Source of the DNA: Beta vulgaris subsp. vulgaris
Lineage: Eukaryota > Streptophyta > Magnoliopsida > Caryophyllales > Amaranthaceae
Direction: 5' to 3'
Length of the DNA: 64,000 nucleotides
Assembly (NCBI RefSeq): GCF_026745355.1
Contig: NC_079205.1
Coordinates: 2,482,155 to 2,546,154 of the forward strand
Shown here in pieces: positions 24,431 through 35,334 of this stretch. Within the stretch, counting starts at the first letter, position 1; every line of letters starts with the position of its first letter. The translations under genes and the position numbers were made by a program. The notes beneath the pieces are model-generated. The model ran no database searches and was not told the DNA's origin. It saw nothing but the letters and a program-made list of their open reading frames with translations.

Positions 24431-25087
24431 TTGAAGAACTTCAGCAAAAACTTGATACTTTTATCAGCTCCCTTTGTATGCCACAAAACTTCATGTATGA
24501 AATCTATAAACTGTAGGATTACAGTCTTCTAGTTTAAGTTTCTTAGCATGCCTTTAGAGTGCTTCATGATTAGCAAACGAAGCGAAATAAATACTATATT
24601 TATATAGTATTTTGTAGAGACAAGTACATAATTAACCGAAGAGCACACTTGGTTAAGTTAGCACTAAAGTTTTCACCAAAAAATAATTAGCACTAATGTA
24701 CATGCAAACACTGAAATAAATCTATGTAATCATTCTATGTAGTGGCATGTTTCATGTAATGCACATTTCGTCTTTTTAGCCCGCCCATTTCTTTGATAAA
24801 CTAACTGTCAAAATGCATATAGCCATTAGTTAGTTCAATAATAAACCTTCCAAGAGGCCACAACTCCAACTGGTAAAAAATGCTATAATTGTAGTCTCCT
24901 TCCTCTTCAACAAGAGAGACATGCAGCAAAGCTGGATCTTCAGTTCATCTAATAAGGTTTTTCTCAATTCATAAAGAAGCAAAGCCATTCCACTTCAAGG
25001 AGCCTTGCTGATTAAGCTAGGTCAGGTTGACTTGTGTGAGGTTCCGCTCTGATAAAGCACTTTAGCTCAAAAAATTCAATCAGTAAA

Positions 25088-27646
25088 TCAATCATATGGA
25101 TTTTTGAAAGATCTGAGAAGTTCAGGGATGTCATAGCCCAGCATGTCATCAACAGCCTGTACTTTTTGTGGTTTCAATTTTTCGAACTTGTCGAAGTTAT
25201 AACCCCTGAGAACCTCCCTGAAGTGCTCCACATTGGGGAAGTCTCCTGCAGGTAAGTGAAACTCCCTTTGAACCTGCATGGAAAAAAAAGCAAATCCAAT
25301 CGTGAGGGTTATGCTGTAGCCTATGTTACTCGAACACAGGTGTGAGTGTCGATATCTTCCATATATCACTTGGTTTCCTCTTTTTTCCCTCTTAATTTAT
25401 ATTTTTCTCATGAATATGTGGTTCAAGATATATTATTTGGTCTTAGATGAAAATTTGAAGTGTTGTGTAAAGATTACATACCCTTGTGAGTGTGAATGTC
25501 TTAAACAGATAGATATGATTATACAAACACTAGTCCAAAAGGAAGCAAGTAAGAAGAACAGCTAGGAACCTTTCTGAATTCATCTTCCAAGTTATCGATA
25601 AGCCTCTGTTGAGCCTTAGCCTTGCCTATCATTGCAGGCATCTCCTTCTTGAGATGACCAATGATATAGGCATGAATCTTTGCTGCCCTCGCACGCTTCA
25701 CGTATTCGTTAATCTGTAAGATTGAACAACATTATTGGAGTTTCTTATATGAAGAAAGAGTCAAGTAATTACTGATTTTTAACATGTAATCAATAGGACT
25801 AGTATTATCATTCTTCCAAGTTCCAACTTTAGTTGCTTTCACTTATATCAGTCAAAAGAAATTCGGTAAACATACTCGGCGATCACAAGCCTTCTTTGGA
25901 ATATCTTTTAGATCAGCAATCAGGTCATCATGTTCCTTCTCAAAAAGCTCTCGCCCAATTGGACCATCAATGGCTTCGTTTGAAGTCCTGTCATTGAATG
26001 ATCTGCAGAAATGACAATGTCATTCATCAGAATGCACCAACATGATGAAAAATAATCATTTTTACTAAGCTACTATCACTATAAGTTATGAAGGATAGAC
26101 ATAATCAGGACTTAACCTACCCAATGTAAACACGGGTAACCTCCGGAGTATTTAGAACTTTCCCGAGTGACCACATCAAGGCTCCGTAAACCCTCATCAA
26201 CTACCATAGATACCAAAAAAAGGAGATACATGATGAATCAAGGCAAAAGTAGATATAATATTTGGTTAGGTGCTAATTTCACCAAACACTTGAACAAAGC
26301 TATATAAGATAAGGCTGATCGCAAAATCTATATCAGCTGATGATCTCAATTCTCATCCCGTAACACCATATTAGTTAAACAAAAAACACAGGAATTTACA
26401 AAAAAAAAGTAGATAGAATGTAAATACATGAATAAAGTATACAAAACACGCTTGAAATTTTAAAAAGGTGCACAAAAACATTTAAAGTTGAGCAAAATAC
26501 GTAAGAAATAAGTGGACCAACTAATCAAACGGTCTGATAGAGACTATTTGCTTGCTGAGTAGCAGTTAATTACCTGTTGTGTGTCCACTTGGTCTGCTTT
26601 GTTCAAAACAACACGAATCTTGTCATCATGACCCCGGAGAGAGTAGATTACACGCTTGAATTCATCACTAACATCAAGTTTATGGGGATCAAACAGCAGC
26701 AAGATAAGGTCACATTTAGCAGCAAACCAAGATGTTACTCCAGTAAAGTCATAGCTCCTTTGTGTTCGTTGTTTCTCCCCTGATAAAACCCCTGGGGTAT
26801 CAACCAGAGTAATATGCTCCAAAAGCTTTAGAGCAAGAGAGCTCGAATTATCATTCTTAGTACTTAGTAGGAAAATATTCTAAATATATATGATCTGGTA
26901 ACTCACTGGGTGTGGCATCTGAGAGCACTCAAATTTTGACAAAAAGGCAGTCCCAAACGCTGTGAGACCGCTGTATGGCATGTCTGCTTGAACAGCAATT
27001 GTGTTTCCTGGAATACTTCTTTCATCAGGACCATACTACACAAAAGAATAGAAATTATCCTCTTTTAAGGCTCTATAACAAGGAGGCAAAGTAGAAGAAT
27101 ATAACCGTTCAATTTTAAGCAAAGATAAAATACTAAAAAGGACTGAATTGATAGTTATAATCCATCATGTTTGTTACCGTAACGACGACAAATCTATCTG
27201 TGGTTGGCTCTGGTCCGATATGTGCTCCTATATATAATTAGTAAAACGTATGTCAGAAAATTCCATTACTAAGTAACAACGAACAATCCTTTAGCATACT
27301 ATTTCCTCCATTTCGTTTTAATTGCGACACTTTGACTTTTTCACTATTCATACATATACTAACCTTAGACCTAACTTTTTCACAATAGATCTCTATGAAT
27401 ATTTTCAAATATCAACTTTTCTGACTTTTGATTGATAGATAATTGGAGATACTAATGCTAGAGTTGTTAACGAAGAGCGTGAAAGTCAAAGAGTTGCAAT
27501 TGAAAAGAAACAAAGTGTGTGTGTGCGCGCGCGCATCAACTTTTATTACTTTTGATTGATAGATAATTGGAGATACTAATGGTAGAGTTGTGCGACGAAG
27601 AGCGTGAAAGTCAAAGAGTTGCAATTGAAAAGAAACAATGTGTGTG

Positions 27647-27700
<54 letters not shown>

Positions 27701-30700
27701 TATCAACTTTTCTTACTTCTGATTGATAGATAATTGGAGATACTTATGGTAGAGTTGTGCGACCAAGAGCGTGAAAGTCAAAGAGTTGCAATTGAAAAGA
27801 AAAGAAACAAAGTGTGTGAGTGTGTGCGTGTGTGTGCGTGCGTGCGCGCGTTAAAAATGAAATTGGAAGGACCAAAGATAATGCATGATTACCTGGATAA
27901 CTACTTTTCAGCAAGTGTTTGATAAAAGTCGTCTTTCCGGTGGAATACTGCCCCAAAAGCATGACCATAGGCTTGGCATCAAAATCACTATTTGTCTGCC
28001 AACAAAGTTCAATTGGAAATCAGATCTCAATAGCAAGTTATTTTGACTAGATTCCAATAGAAAGTTTGGAAAACCATGACGCGAAATATTGACAGGAATT
28101 GAATTGTAAGGATCAGTAGCCTTCTTGCAGCAAACTAAATGGAATTTGATGAAATGGCCTCTCACTTACCAATAAAGGTGATGCAAAATTGTTGAAATGA
28201 TAACTCGTCTCAAGTGGCTTCAAGTTCTGATTATACAACGTCTTAAGTCCATCAATTATAGATGTGACGGAGGATAATTGTATCTGAAAAGTAGCCAGTG
28301 AAAAATATCAGAAAAAACCAGATACATTACAGATAAGCTAAAGCCAGGCGTATTGCAAAGAAAATACTAGAAATCAATAACCTCTAATGAAGGCATTTAA
28401 CAGGTCTGAGAAAAAAAAAAAAGACTTGTCTCATATAACATCATCTTACAAGGACATCAAAGGAGAGCATCCCCATCATGTCTTAGTGCAATTGCTGAAA
28501 TGCAAAAAATCTCTGCAGCATGTTGATTTAGGTCTACACATAACATATTAACATGCAGGAAGTAGCACTATGACAATCTCGAAAGCTATGTTACTCAGAA
28601 TTGGGTGCTTATGTCAGGTCCAGATATCCAACTTGCCGCTTTCATGAAAAACTTACCACAAATTTAGCCCAAAATGAAGTCTTGAGGATCCAAGACAGAT
28701 TATTGAGGTGAAATGAAGAGTCCGTGTAACATAGCTTGAAAGTCACTAACATTATATGATTAAAGTAGATCATCCATCATCAAGGTCCATCCCTAAATTC
28801 ACAGGTAACGACACCACCCGATGAACTAATATTGTTGAACTTGGAATGACCATACAATGCCATCGGAATCAAATATCACTCTAACAGTCAAGTTCATTGG
28901 CACAATTACACAAACATCATCTGAGAATCAAAAGCAAATGCCTAAGTTAAGTAAAAACAAGTAATCACTTGTTTTTATATATTAAGGGTTTATAAAAACT
29001 ACATGCTGTACACAGGCAACAGTATGAACAAGTCCCTATTATCTTCATTTTTGTCAGCTTAAGATTACAGCGGAGACGAAATAAAAAAAAAAGGTGGCCA
29101 TAATAAATTGACATAGCAGATCAAAGTATCAAATGATCGACTTATTCTTGAGCATAAAGAAGGTCATAGAAACCAACGCTGCAGATACTTATTTAAGATA
29201 CACAAAATGCCTTTTAGTAAAAACGGACACATTAATTGACCAAAATTACATAACACCGGCTGTTACCAGCATAGATATGTCCTCGAGGACAGAGAGGGTA
29301 TAAATATTATAAGCAACAAATCTAAAGAAGGAAGATGCTAGAAGTCTACGACCTAAGGATACTTGATACGTGATTTACCTTTTTTGATGATCTTGATGAT
29401 GTAAACCAATGAGATGATCTCGTTGGCTGGAGTTTTTTACTCTCTGCATGATGGACAAGAAAAGTTAGACAAAAATGTATAAGAGAACCATTTCATATTG
29501 TTTTAAGGAAATAATTTAAAAAATCTACCATTCCCTGAATCTGATCTGAGTTTGCTCTTCTTTTTCTGTGTAAAAAAACAAAAAGAAGCTAGCTAAAACT
29601 TATATACACAATTGGGACAAGCACAAAAAAGCACACTTTATGATGGTAAAATATTACTTACAGTGATTTTTTCATTAAGACCCTGCATGGAAGGAGGCTC
29701 TAGAGTATCCCAATCAACTGCCACAAGAAGAGGAAATTCAATCCCCTTCGAGTTAAGATAATTTAGAAACAAACTCTCTCCACACCAGTTTAATATCCCA
29801 ATTCAAAGTTGGGTGATACTACCTCCATCTGGATATCATTGTCACATCATAGTTCAAATCTATGTTGCTCGGACTCTTCATTTCACCTCAAGTACCCATG
29901 TCGGATCCTCGACACTCGGACATGGGTGTGACACTTGGACACTTTGTTTTGGGCTAAAACTAGAAAAAAATTCCAAAAAAATAGCCGAGTCGGATACTTA
30001 GACACGTATTCGTGTCGGACATGGGTACCCGAGTCTGAGCAACATAGGTTCAAATTACATTATCAACATGACAATCGGTCCAGACAGAGGGAGTATTTGT
30101 TTTGAGATAGAGAGGACCCAAGTTCACTAAGAAGGAACATTAATATATTTTATTCCTACAGTGCAAAAAAGTGTGCGAGACAATTTCATTGGGGATAAGT
30201 GAGTAGCCCTAAGTCTCCTTTACAACAGAGTGGCAGACTATTATCTAACAACCAAAGGAAGGCAAGACGGAAAACTACCACTCACATTCAGCTATCAGGA
30301 GATCTTGGTTTATTGTGTGCCCGGATTGCGCCAATGAAACTAACTACATTGCAATGAAAGAAAATTGGGAGAAAACAAACTTTGAGGTCTACAAGCTCAA
30401 AATTATTAGTAACATACACAAGTAAATGTAGGAATACTGACCTGCATGGCAGTAATGAACTCCTGGAGACCAAGAAATCCTTGTCGTTTGGCATCTGCTA
30501 TGGCCCACACCTTTCAGAAAAGAAAAGCCAAAGCAAGGAAAAGAAAAGAAACTTTTAGAAAACAGTAGAGTAGAAGTTTTATTGTAAACTATGACAAGGT
30601 ATACATAAGAAGATTCAACAATAAACCTAGTAATTCAACATTCCTAGACAAACTATAAGCCGCTTATAATCTAGCGACAGCCGATTTCAAAGGAGCGTCT

Positions 30701-33700
30701 GTTTCTTTCCAGATGTAATGTATAACTACCAAGTAGTAATAACGAATCTAAGTAAAAGACCAAAACGGAGGATAAAGAAACTTAAGGAAACAGTATTTTT
30801 CTCAAGTACTTTGTTCCTTTCCTAACGTCTAATTAACTCAGTGTTGCCTTATTCCCTAAATCCCATGTGAAGTGTAATTTGAAAAGACAATCCGATACAT
30901 GCAACTGGTATAACGTTCACCTAATCTTACAAAATTAAATAGCAAATTGTGTTGCTGTACCCATTCTCTTACCGCGAATTTGGTAACATTGACCACTAAG
31001 TAAAATCAATATGAGTAGAATGTCCTTAAGAAACTCAAGGAAACAGTTTATCTTGGCTGCTTCAATTCCTTCCTGATATACAAGCCTTAACAGTTGATTT
31101 CACAGAAAAAACTCTGTTACTTTGGAGAATAAACTTAACAGCATACAAACTGGGAACTCTCGGACTGCCATTTACATTCAAGATGCAACCATCTACACTC
31201 ATTAGCAATTTAGCATGCCATATTGCACCCTCTTATTGAAGGTAGTTTTTTTCCTATGAGATCAGCCCTTACAAAAAAAAAGTTGTCTTCCCTTCTAAGC
31301 TCATTATGTACCAGGACTAACAATGACATTCAGTTGTAGCTAGCATTTGGAAAGCTCTCAGTGTCTATGTTTCTGGGTAAAACTATACAGTCAAGTTCCA
31401 GTACTACCATTCCCAAAAGGCTTATCATTGATGCTCATATTCTATTGAGATTCGGCTCCAAACATTGGAATTGGTTCTACTGCTGCCTTGGGACCCAGAT
31501 CTCATCCGCAATTGCTGCTATCTCTATTTGTTTCTGTAGTGCACTTTCAGTTACTTATTTTCCATGGATGAATGATATATTACTTGGTTGTAACTTTGAT
31601 TATGAACAGTTAAGTAAAATCACCATAAAATAAGCCATTTTATGACGTCCATCATAAAATGTGTAACAAAAGATCCATCCTTGCAAGAATCTTATGTAAT
31701 TTGAAAACATTAGATAGAAAGAAAAGAACTCATGAATTTTATCCAACTTCTTGCAAATTGTTACATTAACAAAATATCTAAGACCATAAGAGCTCCTAAA
31801 TATGCTTCAGGCCAGTTAGTTATTTTGCTAACTTCTGTAGACATCCCATCGTCTTTCTCTAAATGTGCATGGTCAAATCATACTATATACTGCCATTATA
31901 TGTATATGTTCTTGTCATGATTATGAATTTCGACGGATGGCTTTGTTTGGAAAATTGCTTTGGCAAGCTTTTTAAATTGGCTTCTAGCTTTTAGCTTATT
32001 AATGTAATCATATCCAACAAATATGTTTGATAAATAACTTCTTTACTGCAGCTTTCTAGCGACAATTATTGAAGATTTTTTCAGCAACAAAAATGAAAAC
32101 CTTGGTCATATTGCATACTCATAACCAACAATTGATTTTACCAAATATCTTCATTAACACCTAATGCGGAGAGCATATAAAAGCAGTCCATAGAACTTGC
32201 TATTACCAGAGGTTCAAACAAACCATATCAACCAACCAACAACTCATTGCAAAATAAATCAAGCTAGACTTATGCCAAGCGGAAAGAGGAGAACCTCTAA
32301 TCTCAAGATTGGGGGTTCAATCCTTAATGGGGCACTTTGGGAGAGGAGATCCCTTTACCCCCCCAAACCCAAGTGTCTAGCTTGCTCACTTGTGTCGGGT
32401 TTCCCTGTGAGAGGTTCCAGCCTCAATGCCTGATAACGCCCTTCATCTTACCTACCTAAGAAGAAAAAAATTCATTGCAGAACAAGGCCTAGATGTAGTG
32501 ATGATACAATTTGGATATGAACAATTGACAACCCCCAGGCACACAAGGGGTGTTCTCAAGCTGAGTCTCGAGCTTTTTTAAGCTTAAAATTTTCTACTTA
32601 TCTTAAAAACACAATTTATGTTCTTGGGTATCAAAACTATTTTCATAATTAAGTTTTAGCTACTACTTTTGACCTCACCATTATTGTGCATATCTTTTCT
32701 ACGTAAAATAAAATTACTAGAAATTATTTTGAGCCAGTTCACGAGTTCTTGAGTCAAACATAGCTGCACCCAACTCATGAAAATTTCAAATCGAGTTCAA
32801 AGTGTTCACGAGTCAATTAGGCTCATTAGCAATCTTACCCCCACACTCAAACCTTAATAATAAGTATATAATACTACCTCCATTTCACAATAAGTGAAAC
32901 ACTTTCCTTATTTGGAATAGTCACAATAAGTGCAACCAAGCTCTAATTGATTAAAAAAGTTTCACTCTCATTACGAATATGTCACCAAAAATCAAGAGGA
33001 GACCATAACTTTTTTGTTTCATCACTCTACTTTATTGTGATCCCAACTTTCTCTCTACATTCACTTTCTCTATTTTTCACTTATTGTGAAACAGAAGAAG
33101 TATAAAAATAGTGGAATTTTTTCCTTGGATAATGCAAAATTGGGTTTTAATTCCCAAAATATGCCCAAAAAAACTAAAATTCCCTGCGTACCGTCCACGT
33201 AGGACGGCACGCGAGAATTTTTTTTTTTAGTAAAACCGCTACTTGCAATAGCGGTTTACAAGTGGCGAGAATTTTTTTTTTTTCAACTTAGGTAAAACCG
33301 CTACTCGGAGTAGCGGTTTATTATGAAAACTGCTATCTGCTTACCATATTTTGCCCAGGGTAAACCGCTACTCCGAGTAGCGGTTTATATTTATAAACCG
33401 CTACTCCGAGTAGAGGTTTATATTTATAAACCGCTACTCAGAGTAGCGGTTTATTTTAAAATTAAACCGCTACTTTGAGTAGCGGTTTCCGTGGGTTAAA
33501 ACAAAAAAAAAATAATTTTCTCGCGTGCCGTCCTACGTGGACGGTACGCAGGGAATTGTAATTTTTTTGGGCATATTTTGGGAATTAAAACCCACTTTTG
33601 CATTATCTAAGGAAAAAATTCAAAAATAGTGGCAAAGTTGCATATTCCAATAATGGTGCTTAGTGAAACCACACTATCAAGCAAGAATAATTACATATAC

Positions 33701-34177
33701 TTCCTCCTCCGTAACCAAATAAACGCAACAAATGAATATTTTATACCTCGTAAAACAATGCTCATTTGTTGCATTTATTATATTGCGGAGGAAGTATTAA
33801 ACATTCATACTAACTGAAGAAACCCTAAAAAAAAAAGAGAAAGCGAAAAAAAAACCTGTTTAAGATCTTCTCTTGGCAAATCTGACATGCCAAAGAATTT
33901 AATTGCATCATTCCCCGTCAGTCGACCATCCCCATCTAAAAATTACACCATTAAAACCCAGAAAAATAAAAATAAAAAATTCAGTAAATATAAAGATTAA
34001 GTATTTAGCTTCATATAGTTACAATTAAAAAAATTAAAACAAACCCAGAAAATTAAACGATAAATAAAGAAATGGGTAACAAAATTCAGTACCAGAATCT
34101 GCAAAATTAAACCAATCTTGATATATTTTTCGTGACTCTTTTGAGCATAGGTTAATTGGAGTTCCTGAAATCTCCAT
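25088..34177 (-). CDS. EHD: EH-domain-containing dynamin-like ATPase (EHD1/EHD2 type)
   Basis: A membrane-remodelling ATPase of endocytosis and endosomal recycling. Sixteen exons: 34177-34093, 33935-33856, 30510-30442, 30343-30286, 29717-29662, 29565-29529, 29443-29379, 28283-28170, 27995-27893, 27227-27178, 27035-26907, 26825-26574, 26200-26121, 26002-25876, 25713-25570 and 25273-25088. They give 544 aa, as in Arabidopsis EHD1. The N-terminal EH domain has a full EF-hand loop DSDGDGRLTGND (27-38) and VWAIADAKRQGFLGLQEF. The dynamin-like G domain has a P-loop GQYSTGKTT (203-211), DTPG (291-294) and NKAD (357-360). The C-terminal helical part has VKRARAAKIHAYIIGHLKKE. The EH domain at the N-terminus is the plant arrangement. 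Exon 4 to 5 is joined at GAAT|GTGAGT, giving Phe where paralogues may differ. Introns 2 and 9 carry several transposons. Confidence 0.95.
25318..25560. other. EHD intron 15 with a single CTATGTTACTC end
   Basis: The sequence CTATGTTACTCGAACAC near 25320 matches one end of the hAT-like MITE family seen complete at 28586 and 29860. The partner end is not recognisable here, so this is probably a truncated copy. Confidence 0.35.
27299..27853. repeat. Stowaway-like MITE with triplicated right arm and (TG)n tract in EHD intron 9
   Basis: The left arm CTATTTCCTCCATTTCG..TTAATTGC is matched in inverse by the repeated gagttgcaattgaaaagaaac. From 27410 a module of 125-165 bp occurs three times (27410, 27534 and 27702 starts): atcaacttt..tgattgatagataattggag through gcaattgaaaagaaac, each ending in a TG/CG tract. 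The second tract is a nearly pure run of about 60 bp of TG. Confidence 0.7.
28586..28734. mobile_element. hAT-like MITE in EHD intron 7
   Basis: Ends CTATGTTACTC and ...GTGTAACATAG are inverted. Flanks CTCGAAAG and CTTGAAAG form an 8-bp target duplication with one mismatch. It is 149 bp and non-coding. A related copy lies at 29860-30047. Confidence 0.65.
29860..30047. mobile_element. hAT-like MITE in EHD intron 4
   Basis: Inverted ends CTATGTTGCTCGGACTC and ...GAGTCTGAGCAACATAG are flanked by perfect 8-bp duplications GTTCAAAT (29852-29859 and 30048-30055). It is 188 bp and GC-richer than the intron. The 8-bp target fits the hAT superfamily. Confidence 0.8.
32265..32470 (+). repeat. SINE-like repeat in EHD intron 2
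   Basis: A box-A-like TGCCAAGCGGAAAG near 32274 and a box-B-like GGGGGTTCAATCC near 32311 are followed by a GC-richer body and a terminal aagaagaaaaaaattc tail. The layout suggests a tRNA-derived SINE, although target-site duplications were not found. Confidence 0.4.
32874..33100. mobile_element. Stowaway-like MITE in EHD intron 2
   Basis: Ends CTACCTCCATTTCACAATAA and inverted ...TTATTGTGAAACAGAAGAAG are bounded by TA. It is 227 bp. A relative in opposite orientation is at 61207-61457 (shared tttggaatagtcacaataag and aacttttttgtttcatcac). Confidence 0.8.
33114..33621. mobile_element. Mutator-type fold-back element with palindrome array
   Basis: Terminal inverted repeats of about 104 bp, beginning GAATTTTTTCCTT and differing at only a handful of positions, are flanked by perfect 10-bp duplications AAAAATAGTG (33104-33113 and 33622-33631). 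The interior has six units of a palindrome, each with arms TAAACCGCTACTC and inverse around a 1-4 nt centre (about 33230, 33292, 33361, 33394, 33427, 33463). No coding capacity. Long termini and a 9-11 bp target fit a non-autonomous MULE. Confidence 0.85.
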
Positions 34178-34330
34178 AATTTTTCACCTTTGATAAAAAT
34201 ATTCATCAAAAATTTCATGTTAATAGAATGTTGAGCTTATAATTGTAACTTTTTTTGCTTCTAAATTTCCGCATTCGGATAATAATTATCGGAAATTCGA
34301 CGGTAAAATAGGGTGGGAGAAATTTCAGTA

Positions 34331-34412
34331 AAACGACGCCGTTTTTGTGATTGGATGGTCGTTGGAAAACCGTTAAAATGATAATGACTATTGGAGTAAG
34401 CGACGTCGTTTT
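34331..34412. promoter_or_regulatory. paired ACGAC palindromes in the EHD promoter
   Basis: AAACGACGCCGTTT (34331-34344) and GCGACGTCGTTTTT (34400-34413) are near-palindromic and lie 150-240 bp upstream of the EHD start codon, near the expected transcription start. The cognate factor is unknown. The second contains ACGTC, as in bZIP sites. Confidence 0.35.
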
Positions 34413-34413
34413 T

Positions 34414-35162
34414 ACTTTTGGTGGGTTCGTCTTCGCGCCGTAACTTGATTTAGAGCCATGCGAGTTGGGAAGTCCGGATAGTATAAAGTAAAACTCTACA
34501 AGGTAGAATTGTATCTAAACTATTATTTTATAATTAAGGGTTCATATTGATGGGAGGAAAAAAAATTAGTGGGTGGATTTTGATGAGAAAAAAATAGGGG
34601 ATTTTGGAAAGAGAATATACGAGCCATTGATTTTTTTTTTTAGAATTATTTTACAACTGAAGAGGATCCAATTTATTTGGATATGGGTGTGAAATTTGTA
34701 TTTCATTCTTGATATTTTATTTTGATTTTGTATCTTATACTACATAAATTTTTGTTCTGACTTTATTCTAGTTTTATTCAATTTTTCTAAAATATGTATT
34801 CTATTGAGAACTTTTAAATATCTTAATTTTAAATAAAATCGCTATACAACGCATGGTATAAACTTTTGCTATCTTAAGCCTACACACGAACATATTGCCC
34901 ATTTGCATGCCTCGACACATTGCCCATTTTCAGTCGGGTTGGTTCTCAGCCCAACTTAAGCACTAGGTATGGCCATCGACATTTTTTACTATCAACCCAA
35001 TAATATTAAAAGCAAAAAAAAATTATGTAGTCTCTCTCTTACCACATATCATCAAGCCAAAACGCGTCATTTTACTCGACCAAGTTCATCTCACGACCTT
35101 GTGAATTTCGATTTATCTCCATTCTTCCTCTTTAATAATTCATAGTTTCCCTCTTCATGATT
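34414..35162. other. spacer between EHD promoter and copia element
   Basis: AT-rich and non-coding. No recognisable gene, RNA or bounded repeat. Confidence 0.5.
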
Positions 35163-35334
35163 TGACAAGGCTGCAGCCGCAAGCCTTCGAAGGTTGAGAG
35201 AATGATTTTGTGTGTTGTTGTATTTTTTTCCTATTCACGTAAACTTTACACCCTAATAAAATACAAATGCTAAGCTGGGCTAAGTAATACATTGGGCCTC
35301 AAGAATAATACAACTAGGCCAAAGATACAAAACA
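35163..35334 (-). repeat. copia 3' LTR
   Basis: 172 bp, starting TGACAAGGCTGCAG on the plus strand and ending GATACAAAACA. It matches the LTR at 39255-39426 throughout. Identical LTRs imply recent insertion, or gene conversion. Confidence 0.92.

Larger units (their letters stand above)
30511..33855. other. EHD intron 2 (3.3 kb)
   Basis: The longest intron of the gene. Positions 30530-32260 contain no identifiable element. From 32265 to 33621 it holds a SINE-like repeat, a Stowaway-like MITE and a Mutator-type fold-back element, annotated separately. Confidence 0.7.

Noticed and set aside
27412..27968. Open frames through the TG/CG tracts
   Set aside because: Products of a three-copy repeat in an EHD intron. 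Only the P-loop exon in this span is real.
32197..32433. 78-codon plus-strand open frame
   Set aside because: It overlaps the SINE-like repeat in an EHD intron and has no protein family.
33217..33500. CRISPR-like array of palindromic units
   Set aside because: The units lie inside an element with long inverted termini and target duplications, spacing is irregular with no unique spacers of constant length, and the DNA is plant.
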